From positions 31,002,554-31,066,553 of the forward strand of contig NC_092562.1 in NCBI RefSeq assembly GCF_037975245.1: a stretch of 64,000 nt of DNA. The letters run 5' to 3'. Below the pieces are notes generated by a model. It did not search any database and was not told where the DNA came from. It saw nothing but the letters and a program-made list of their open reading frames with translations. Below, in pieces: positions 23,401 to 35,400 of this stretch. Each line of letters starts with the position of its first letter. The stretch's first letter is position 1. The stretch comes from Apostichopus japonicus. Lineage: Eukaryota > Echinodermata > Holothuroidea > Aspidochirotida > Stichopodidae. The position numbers and the translations under genes are program-made.

Positions 23401-26400
23401 AGGAATATATGGATGTGACAGTTGTACACCTGACCTTTAGTTCTCTGAACACTCACGGAAAAGAGATGGTTTGGTATACACCAATGTTCATTCATGATCA
23501 TCACATAGATAATTGGTTTCAAATGAGCTTTCATTAGCATTACAGTAAACTAACCACTGGCCCTACAATGCCTATAACTCCAAAAATTGAGATTCCACTT
23601 TTACCTTATCATCCAACTCATTGAGCATGATGATAACACTGCACTCATTGTCCCAAACAAGGTTCCAAAAGTCCAGAACAGTATTCTTCAGAGGCATCTG
23701 ACTAGCTACGAAAAAGTCCATCTTCTTGTAACCCTGGAGATAGAAAGATAACCTCCTAACGTTTGTCCTAACGTTTGTATGTCAGAATTCAGTGCTGTAT
23801 GCTGGCAAACTAAACAAGATGTCATATACAGTATATTAATGTAGATCTAAAACTAAAACAGTTACACGGTAGATGTAGGGTGTGCTGCCCCACAGTAGCA
23901 GTACAAAGAAATCCAAATACAACTACTGACGACCACTACAGGAAAGGTACCTAGGTGATGGAAATTCAAAAATTTGATAAGATTACATTGTTGCCTGGAG
24001 TTGTAAATATTATGACAATTGATGACCACTGCAGGTAGGTAGGAAAAGTGAACGAATACAAATAAAACTATTGAAGACCAATACTGGAAATGTAACTGTA
24101 ATGTAATTACTGATGACCACTACAGGAAAGGTAGCAAGGTGAATGAACTCCAATGCCACTACTGATGACCACTACAGGAAAGGTATTAAAGAAGGTGAAG
24201 GAACTCAAATACAACATGACCACTACAGGAAAGATGACTATGGGAAGGAATATCACAAATTTGATAAGATTACATTGTTGCCTGGAGATGTATACAATAT
24301 GACTATTGGTGACCACGGCAGGTACAGTAGGTAGGAATGTGAAAAAATCCAAAAGAAAACTATTGAAGACCACTACTGGAAAGGTAAAAAACAAGATGAA
24401 GGAATTCTAATACAACTACTGCTGAACACTACAGGAAAGGTCACGAATTTAGGGAATTCAAATGCAGCTACTGATGACCACTACAGGAAAAATAGCAGGG
24501 TGAAGGAATTCAGATACAACTAATGATGACCACTACAAGAAAGGTAGCAAGGTGAAGGATTCCAATGCAACTACTGATGACCACTACTGGAAAGGTAACA
24601 AGGTGAAGGAGTTCAAATACAACTATTGATGTCCACTGCAGGAAAGGTAACAAGGTCAAAGCATTCAAATGCACCACAGAAAAGGTACAAGGTGATGGAA
24701 CTAAATACAAATACTGATGACCACTACAAGACAAATACTGATGACCACTACAAGATAGGTAACAATGTGAAGGAGTTCAAATACAACTAGTGATGTCCAC
24801 TGCAGGAAAGGTAACAAGGTGAAAGAACTGAAATGCAACTACTGATGAACACTACAGGAAAGGTAACAATGTGAAGGAGTTCAAATACAACTATTGATGT
24901 CCACTGCAGGAAAGGTAACGAGGTGAAAGAGTTAAAATACAACTATTGCTGTACACTGCAGGAAAGGTAACAAGGTGGAAGAACTGAAATGCAACTACTG
25001 ATGAACACTACAGGAAAGGTAACAAAGTGAAGGATTTCAAATACAACTATTGATGTCCACTGCAGGAAAGGTAACGAGGTGAAAGAGTTAAAATACAACT
25101 ATTGCTGTACACTGCAGGAAAGGAAACAAGGTGAAAGAACTGAAATGCAACTACTGATGAACACTACAGGAAAGGTAACACAGTGAAGGATTTCAAATAC
25201 AACTATTGATGTCCACTGCAGGAAAGGTAACAAGGTGAAAGAGTTAAAATACAACTATTGCTGTACACTGCAGGAAAGGTAACAAGGTGGAAGAACTGAA
25301 ATGCAACTACTGATGAACACAACAGGAAAGGTAACACAGTGAAGGATTTCAAATACAACTATCAATGAAATGATTTAAAAAAAAAGTTAGACAGTCCATT
25401 TGATCAGATGAGGTCCACCATATACTGGTGCTGTGGCCGCGTGGAAAAGGCGGTGGAATTTGAAGCAATGAGGCTTAGCAATCAGAAGTTTCGGACTTGA
25501 TACCTGCCAGGTCATAGTAAGGAATTCTTTTCATCCAAGAACAATCTAAGGTTTTCCCATCTGAAATGACTTTCTAAATTGAAAAGGATCCAAATTTGAA
25601 TTAAAAATGTTGAATTGGAAGCCACCCGACTTGTAAGTTGTAATTCATCAGCCCTTGAGCCGTTCTCCCACATTTGTGGTCGTTTCAAATAAGCTTTGTA
25701 AAAATAATTGCTGATTATTTATATTATTATATCTTATGCAAACAAATTACAATTCATGACATACTGCATCTAAAACCTTTGAGAATACAATAAGCCTGCT
25801 CAACGTGTTAATGATGAAACTTTTCTGTGGCATATGTCATTATTCCATGTTTATATAATAAAATGTTTACTGCAAAACTTAAACCAATTAAATGACCAGT
25901 TACAACCTAAAGTATTAACACTTACTGTACACTACCTGCACATCTACACAAAACTTGCAGTAAACAGTAGGCCTATAGTAGGTATAGAGATACCCACACA
26001 ATCATTGCCTGCTGAACTTTAATGCACCATGGCAAACATTTGTCAAAGCTGCTACTAAACTATAACCTAAGCTAGCCACCTTATTTAATTCCATTCAATA
26101 AAATTGTATTCCTAGTGAAACTTTCCAATAACTTACTATATATTGTCAATGTACTTTTCAGAACCTTAATGCTTCTGTTTTCAAAGGGTAATGTATTATA
26201 TTGTACAAGCAACCAAAAACTGAAAAGGTTTTCTCACTCCATTACCAAAGAAAATGAAGATACTCACATCCATCAATGAAGCATTGATGTAACGACTGTT
26301 CCTCTCTCCAACAGGCGTCTTCAAAACTGGTGTGTGTGCTTCAACTTGTAACATATGAGAGATCATGAACAGGAATCAATAACTTTTGAATACTTTTAAG

Positions 26401-29400
26401 AAATTAAACTAAAAGCATCAAGATCTCATTAAGTAGTTTCAGAGTGTTGGACAGTCAGGTGGTGGGATTATAGCAATTTAATAAAATGTATCACTAATCA
26501 TTGTGAAAAGAATTTTTTTTCAAATTTAATCAAATTTCTGGGGCATATATTATGGAATAAAATAAGGTAGCTTGATATATTTTCTAATCAGTATTGTAAC
26601 GTCAGATTGAAGCAAATTAAATTCAATAACAGCTTAAAATACTATTTCATAGAGAATTATGAAGTAGACTGGATTGGATTTGCATATTTTAATTCTGTAG
26701 CTCAATATAGGAAACTATCCCCACATGAGTAATGGAGCTACTTACGAGGGAACAACTTACCTTCTGGACAAATTACTTATGCATTTACTTGTACCATCGG
26801 CGCTCAATTCCCCCCAAAAAATAACACCAACTACACTGTAGCCTGCCAAGGTCAGCTGGTCTAGCCACTTCCATCTGGCCAGATCAAATGCCTTGGCCTA
26901 GCTGGTATTCAATACCACCCCAAAATCCCGGCATGTGGGGAGGATGGGCAGGATCTAGACGGTAAGTTGTTCCCTCTTAAGTAGTCCCAGTAATCCAATG
27001 GGAATGACTTACGTTCTGGACAATTACTTCTGCAGCTTCCCACTGAAACCAGTGGCGGCAGCTGGGAACTCACCTAAAACTAACTGGAGACTAAACGATG
27101 CCAAATCAACTGGAACCTTCTGAAAAACTGCAGTTAGCCCACAATGTAGTCATTGGCTCGCCCTGGGTTCTGGGTCTGAGCAGACGAATGAGACCACCCA
27201 GAGTGACCACGGAGAAAGGCTGAGGAAATACGTGCTTCCTGGTGCAGGACGTCTCGTAAATTAGAGGAGATGGAAGTGTTAGAGGACTTCCAGGCAGCTG
27301 CCTGTAGGATCTCATCCAGCCTTTATAGAGCGCCATGGACGTAGACATTACCCTCAAGTCATGCACCTGCGGGCAGAGCGACGGAGTCCCCAGCACCAAC
27401 CTTGCGATAATCTTGGTGATCCAGTGTGAGATCAAGATCGTGAAGAGTATGGCTTGCATGAAATTACAATGATTGATCTACATGAATCCCACCAGGGCTG
27501 CATCCAGTACCACTTCAAAGCCGACTGGGCACCATATGTTATCCTCTGCAATGGAGGAGAATGTATCAATAGAAGCTGAGAAGAGAGGCACCGGTAAGAA
27601 GTGCAGAACCTGGGTCGTCGACAGGAAGGATGGGTCCGAGACCAGAGGCACCCTATTGTTCAAATATCATGTGTCCTGGCATCACCGACAGCGCATGGAG
27701 GGCGCTCTGACGTCGAGTCGATGCTGCTGTGAGAAGAAAAGCCTTCTTCATAGACAACTCAAATGGAGGACAAGAAGACATGGCTCAAAAGTGGGAGAAG
27801 CCAGGTGGTCAATGATGGGACCAGGGACATAAGCTCTGGCCGCTTAATGCCATGGCATGGACCAGGAGATCCAGCCCTGGCAACTCTTTGAGGATAACAC
27901 AAATAGCGGTCGGATAACCCCTAGGGGTATTGACCTGCTTCCCCTCCTCAAACATAGCCATTAAAAAGTCTACCACATCCCCAATAGCTAGTATTCGGAG
28001 GAACCTGGCAATGGACACACCATTTTTGTACACTCAGAGTCTCAAATCGTATGGGCAAAAAGTGGAATGTTGCCTGCAGTGGGATGCCAACAAAGTAGTA
28101 GGAGCTTGAGTCTGCTTGCAGGTTTAGAGCGCTTCCACAGTCAGCAGTGGTTGCTACCATTCTTTTGTTTGGATCACAACAGGCTTTGCTGATTTAGGCT
28201 TTTGGTTATCGAATGAGTAGTAGCGGCACGTTGAACCAGCCTTAAAAAGAATCCCACCAATCTGAATAGTACTTTAATGTACCATATGGGTGGAACCATT
28301 CAGAATGGAATAGGCTAGGCAAAGACGGATCAATGTCATACTGTAGTTACATGAGAAATCTTGGCCTAGCCTAGGCTTCAGAATCGTACATCCTTGCAAC
28401 TACCATTACCTCTATGCATTGAACCCCATGCCACAGGTTTATAAAAAATAAAAAAAATCCACACTTTTCATTTTAAATTAATATATTGCAAATTACTAAC
28501 AAAAATTACCAATACAGAGAACACCATCACTATTGTTTTGCTTAAGCGGACAGAGTCGACCATGAGATTAAACTAGGTACAGCTTACCCTGCAAGTACTC
28601 ATTGACTTTTTTCCCGGTTAAAATGTTACTTTTGCAGTACAAATGAATACTGATAGCATATAATAGGCTACCTATATAGCTGTGCACAACACATGATAAA
28701 GCCAGAATCTCGTTTTCGGAATGATCTCAGTCCCGTGCAAATGTTATGAACTCAGTCCATCTTTCTTGTTTTTCATAAATCGTGTGACTGGTTATACATA
28801 CTACGAGCTTACTGTACAGTACTGAATATGGGAGTTATAGGACTCCCCGTCCATGCTTATTGCATGCTTCGTTTGTTATCAAGCTTCATGGAGTTCATTC
28901 TATTAGCAAGCTGCCAGAGAGACACAAAAAAGCATAAAGTATAAAGAAAATCATTTCAAGGCCTTTGTGGGAGAAGTGAAATCGGCTATAATGCCTGATT
29001 ATTTCAAAGATTTAAAAAAACATCTACAAAACTAAGTCACTCCAGAAGAAAAAGTATGTTGTAATGGTAGATAAAACCAGAATGAATAAATGCATAGTGG
29101 TTTTGATGATGTAACTTTCAGCTATTTTCTGCATGCATCTGACGTAATGTATAGTGAGGGTGTGCAGCATACTTAAACATACAGTGAAAAGCAGTGCGAT
29201 GTGACAAACAATAAATTCACGATGACACAGGCTGTCCTGAAATGACCATTGACCTCAACAACAAGCTTGTTGTACTTAATGTGATAGATACATCTACATA
29301 CTAAATATGACATCAGTCCTACTTGAAATATTGTGTCAAAAATGGTTTCACAATCTGACCCCTGGTGAACTCAAACGACTATTGACCTCCACCCACAACA

Positions 29401-32400
29401 TTAAGGCTTCGTGTACTCAATGTGGTACAAAAACATACCAAATATACGATCTGTCCAAACTTCCCTACGATACAATGTTTAGGAAGATGTGTTAGTGTGG
29501 AGAGACAGGTAAGAGGGGAGTGAAGTAAATGTTTGGCATTTGCTGACGTCAAATGACCTTTAACCTACACCAAAGCAATAATAGCTATAGTCTCCTTAAA
29601 TTTAATATGGAACATCTACAAACCAAATATGAGATTGTCCTTTCTTGCAATATCATGTTTACATGGTTGTCACGATTTGACCTGTTGTTCCCAAATGACC
29701 TTTGACCTACACCAAAAACATTAGGCTTCCTGTACTCAATGTTGTACGTCTACCCACTAAATATGAATTGGTCCGACCTTCCCTTCTTGAGATATTGTGT
29801 TTACAAGGTTTTCAAAATTTGACCTCCGGTGACCCGCAAAGGACTTCGACTTCCACCAAAAATACAAGGCTTGTTGTACTCAATGTGGTACCTCTTCACA
29901 TTAAATATGAGGTTTGCCCAAGCTTCCTTCCTGGAGCTATCGTGTTTACAAGGTTTTGACAATTTGACCCCTAGTGACCCTAATGTCCTTCGACCTCCAC
30001 AGCAAACAATGTGGTACTTCTACACATTAAATATGAGGTTGCCCAAGCTTCCTTCTTGAGCTATCATGTTTACAAGGTTCCAACAATTTGACCCCTAGTG
30101 ACCCTAAATGACCTTTGACCTCCACAGAAACTGTACTCAATGTGGTACTTCTACACACTACAGTAAAATGAGGTTTGCCCAAGCTCCTTTCTTGAGATAT
30201 CGTGTTTACCAGGTTTTCATAATTTGACCCCAAGTGACCCTAAATGACCTTTGACCTCCCCAGAAAACTTCTTTTGCTCAATTTGGTACGTTTACCAAAT
30301 ATGAGGTCTGCCCAAGCTTCCCTTCTTGAGATATTGTGTTTACAAGTTTTCATCATTTTGACCCCTGGTGACCCCAAATGACCTCCACAGAAAACAATAG
30401 GCTTCTTGGACTCAATGTGGTACATCTACGCACCAAACATTAAGTTGGTCCAACTTTCCCTTCTTGAGATATCGTGTTTAAAAGCTGGGCATCACAAACG
30501 CACACACACTTGTACACATACACCATCATGAATGCAAACGTTACGATATTCATCCAAACCAAAAATTGAAGTGTTTTAAAAGGATTGTCTGGTGGCCCAA
30601 AGAAGTTACCTTAAAAAATGATAAATAATTTTCCGAACATGTAGTCAAAGTATGAGAAGGCTAATGTTGCGTTTTACAGAGAAAAGATTTTTAATCGTTA
30701 AGGATGGACACTTTCAATATGATTTGAACAGTACAGAACAAGACGTCAACTATGCTTGTATGCAGGATTGCGACATAATCCACGCTCCGTACAGTACCTT
30801 CAGTAATCACAACAAAAACCATGTTTGAATACAGATTAATATCTTCCTTTATTTTCGGTGAAATTTCTTATAAATTAGATATGTTTTCAAAAACTCCTTT
30901 ATCTGCCATATATGTAGTAGATCCGTGGTTTCGTGGTCTTTTGGTAACACATGATATGTTTTAACAGCAAACTTTTCGTTGTTTATACATCTCGCTATCC
31001 AGCTCCAACGCGAGGAATGTTCGCATGTAGGCTACAGTAATCACAACAAAAACCGCGTTTGTATACAGGTTAATTTCTTCCTTCATTTTTGGTGAAATTT
31101 CCTATATATTAGATATGCTTTCAAAAACTCCTTAATCTGCCATATATGTAGTAGATCGGTGGTTTCGTTGTCTTTGTGTAACACAAGAAAAGTTTTAACA
31201 GCAGACTCTTTGTTGTGTATACATCTCTTTATCCAACTCCAGTGCGAAGAATGTTCGCATGTGTAGGCTACACTAACGTTTACAATCGGACAGTTCTGTG
31301 AAGCCTTAGCTTCTCGGTACTACATTCTGCACTAACATCGATTTCGCCAAGATTCATCTTTCGGTGTTCCGAATGCTTTTCAAGTTTCTTTTTACTGTAA
31401 GTTTGATCCATGATTTTATTTCAGCGATTTCGAAGAACAGTTTATGAACTGTGGTTTGAGTGTGAGAGTATATTTTGTGCAAGGCTATACGTATACCAAC
31501 TGGGCATGGTACAGTAGGATAAACACTCGCGATATGCACGTTATTTAGGCACGTTATTTTTCACGTGAGAGTGTATTGCTGCGGAAATGGGAGTGCTAAT
31601 TTCAAGTCGCCTATTTTGCCTATTTGCCAGCACTACGTCAATTACAATATTGAAACATTCGAACAAATGGTACTTTTGGTGAGAAACTGGTGAATTTGAA
31701 AACCAGATTTCTACAAGAAGAAAACGTCGAATTGGGACAATTTTTACATGGTTAGAAAGAGAAAATTAATAACTACAAGGACAATGTATCAAAATCTTTC
31801 ACCAGACAATTCTTAAGGCAGATGAATTGAGCAAACAACAAAAGTTAAATACAACCGTAAACTTAGATGAAAGGAATCCAAAGGCTCCCCAAGGTTTCCG
31901 TAGTGACTAAGACCACCAGGGCAGAGCACTGGAGTGAAACAACCTAGGGTCACATGACCCAGAGCCCCAGCACCGGCATAGTGCCAAGCAGCCTAAGGCC
32001 TATGCACAACAAAGTACATATGAAACCGGAGCCTACATACAGCAAGTACAGTATAACAAAAAAAAAAAAAAAAAACACGGACCGAAGGGTCTGAAGAGGG
32101 GCCTAGAGGGGAAACAAGCCAAATCCAAGTCCTGAAAAAAGCCGGAATGGAACAGTAAATGTTCCACAGAGGGAGGGAGGCCCCTGAGGAGCTCACCTAT
32201 CCGAAGGCAGGGGTCAAACAACAGCCACACCTGAGGCAAGACCGACAAACTTCCACACAAAACAATATGGAGGGAACTCCCCGAAGCACACTATGCTATG
32301 GTCGAACATGAGGAAGGAGAAACCTTTCCCGACATACCCGGGACAGAAAGAGGGGTCCCAAAGGGACTAACAAGGAGCAAACTCACCAAATTGGGAGAAA

Positions 32401-35400
32401 CAGGGCTTCAAAGTGAGCTGAGCGAGTGCTGATCTAACGCACAAAAAACCTTCGATGTTCACTTGCTCTTAGCAGTGCAAGTAACAGGGAAAGAATGACC
32501 AGGCCAGTGCACCTGATCAGGCCAGACAGAGCTGGCTAGACCAGCTGCCCTTGGTAGGTTACGGTATACGTATATAGTTGGTGTTAGTTTTTTTCGTGAG
32601 TTGAGGGCCGAATGTGCAAGAAAATGCATAAGTAATTTGTCCAGAAGGTATGGAGTATCCGATGTAAGTTTGAGTAATATCTAAAATGATTTCATGTAAA
32701 TACCATTTACCTGGAAGAAATGTTGAACATTGATTTTGTGATTTGTTTTCCATGTTCTTTGCTGCATACATGTCAGATGCACTGGTTGTAACAGAGATTT
32801 CTTCCAATTTCTATTACAATGAAAAAAATGAAAGGAGTGCATGTTTCTTGCTTAAGTTAGTGTTTAGAAATATCACTATAGAGCAAAAATGTCACAAAGC
32901 AGAAATTTAACTTGAAAATATCAAAGGGTAAATCAAGCAGCAAATAAAATCTGTTGTTCAAACTGACCATTTTTTAATTTATTAAATGGATTTTTTCTTT
33001 GGAACATTAAACTATAAAATACCTTGAATTGCTCTGTTAAATATGTTTCGCCCGTCTCACCGTTAGTCCTTTTAAGGCTAGCAAGTGCCATTCCGAATGA
33101 CTTAACTGTCATGGTGGTCCTTCCAATGCAAAAGTTCTTCACCAAAGTATCAAATATAAATTGGTATTGCTCCTGTAATATAACAAATAGAAAGAGAAAT
33201 AAAAGGGGAATTACCATGGAGGTTTAAATCACATATTCTACAACTCAAAACTGAAGCAGTAATTCACACACTAATTAACATACTGGTAATTTATTCTGAG
33301 GGAAAAACATAAGTGAAATTTTTAAACCACTGGGAATGTTTAAAGCATCACAGTTTATTCAAAAGACAACCAATGTACTAGTGGTCCTTAGTATTCCAAT
33401 TATGAAGGAGATGAGGGCAACTCACAATGTAAATAACTGTTCAAAAAGTACAGTATTAAGCAATTCATATGATATTTTGAATGTAAGTTATTACAAATAA
33501 TTGTGTTTTCATTTTCATTTCATCAGTGCTAGGCCATGTTAATGTTTCACTGTTTGAGAATTATACCTGGTGTTTTACATATATCCAGGATTCTGACCAA
33601 TCAGAGTTTTTTTGGTTTGTTGCATCCTTGCAGGAGCAATAACATACTTTACCCACAAGAGTAGAGTTTGCTCTTGCTTCCTTTGGGGGTCTAAGTGCAA
33701 CTGTACCACAAGTTCAAGTAACACAATACAGTATAATGCTTACACTACTATGAAAACCCACTCGCTATCTGTTGAGAAAAATGTTTTTCTCCTTATTGCA
33801 GTGGATGGTCTCACCCTCATTGCATCAATCAGAACATTTACACAACAAATCTATTTTGAGGTTTCAATGATTTGGCTAATTAGATGTTAAATACTTCATT
33901 TTCATTTATGTAGACCAGGAGAGCTGAAATGGTGTCTATAGACCTATTCTGTCCCATTAGGCTATTCTTTTTACAGATCTGACTAATATTTTTTGGCTGA
34001 GATATTCATACAATAGACACATATTTAACTGAGCTACATCAAGACATCCATATAAATATTTGTTATCATTTGTATACTAGTATTTCCATAGGTTTCCTTC
34101 TTTAAACAGCTCTAGTAGCATCAAGTGAAACTTATATTGCAGTTATTTAACAACTGTAACATGTACACAGAAGACATGAATACCATTGTTAATTTATAAA
34201 TTCTGTATCCTTTCATTGTATATATAAGGTAGTACTGGCAAGACATGACTACCTTGACTTGTACAGACTGTGCCCTGCGCTGTCTCATTTCTGTCACAAA
34301 CTTGTAGACATTAACCTTTCCTTCAGCCTGTGCCATATCTAACATGGCGTCAAGGGTGATGTAGGTTCCTGTTCGTCCAACTCCAGCACTAAATGTGCAG
34401 AGAAAATAAATCATTCAAAAGCAGAATAATTGAGCAAATTACAGAAACGGATAACATTATAATGATGGGAATCAAAACTTGCTCCCCAGTACCCATTGTA
34501 TGACAGGTCGGTTCCTGGGTACTCACAAGGCCTTTACTAAGTACATACATAAGCTTACAGTTTCTATGTAAAGCTATGCAGTCCTCACTCATGTACATAG
34601 TAAGACTGTAAAAACACAGCTCGTTTACCCTGAGAACTGATTACTGAGAACTGGCTACCATGTCATATATTTATATTTATGTGCTTGCATGTGATGTTTT
34701 CGCCCAACGATAATTTTTAGTGATCAATGAAAAAGTGCTGTAACTTGCAAGTGTGCATCTTTATATGGACATGAAGTCCTACAGTGCAATGTCCCATTGT
34801 ATGAATTATTCGTGAAATGTGGTTTGTGCTATTGAAGAATTCCTTACAGCATTTATTGGACTATATTTGTAGTGATTTGCTATAATTAAGCTATGGAAGA
34901 TAATTGATAATATATTTAGCAAACGAAAGGTTTCTTACAAGAATGTTACAGCACTCATATAGTAGGGCACTGCAGTATCTGGGCTAGGCCTATCCAGCCT
35001 ATTCTTTCATTGTGGTGCATTAAGGCTAGTGCTACAGGTCTTTGCTACAGTATTTATAAATTGGTTGGACTATAGTCTGTGGAGACTGTCTATGAAACCT
35101 TATTGTTAAATGGAGATGTCTCAATGTGTCATCATGGGTGAATCACATGCTGCTTAATTGTTCAAAGTTTTGAACAGTTCTGCTAAACTTTTTTGGGGGG
35201 ACCATTCCACTGAATTTGACCGGGGGAAGAATACATGATGCCTGACAATAATGGTCATATTCAACTGAAATATAAACTGATATAAAGATACTACTACTAC
35301 TATCAATACTTTACATGGGGTTCCAGCTGTAGGCTATAACTGCAACTTACAAAGGTAAAGCAAGAATATCGTGGCCCAGTAACCTTATTTCTGTTTTTTT

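Larger units (their letters stand above)
26735..32653 (-). mobile_element. Degenerate DIRS-type retroelement with inverted terminal repeats
   Basis: About 130 bp at 26,759-26,890 is repeated in reverse complement at 32,520-32,653 (shared TACCTTCTGGACAAATTACT and CAGCTGGTCTAGCCA). A short inverse copy of the left edge lies at 26,952-26,979. Inside, minus strand, is a broken tyrosine recombinase. The minus-strand DNA at 31,880-32,500 may be remains of the first ORF. I find no reverse transcriptase; the centre is occupied by a tandem array and another repeat. Inverted termini plus a tyrosine recombinase are the hallmarks of DIRS elements. It sits in the intron between D1 and D2. Confidence 0.65.

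Noticed and set aside
23925-25366. CRISPR-like array
   Set aside because: The copies are contiguous diverged tandem units with no unique spacers, and the DNA is eukaryotic.
27473-27832. Plus-strand frame of 119 codons
   Set aside because: It is antisense to the broken DIRS recombinase, which has recognisable motifs on the minus strand.
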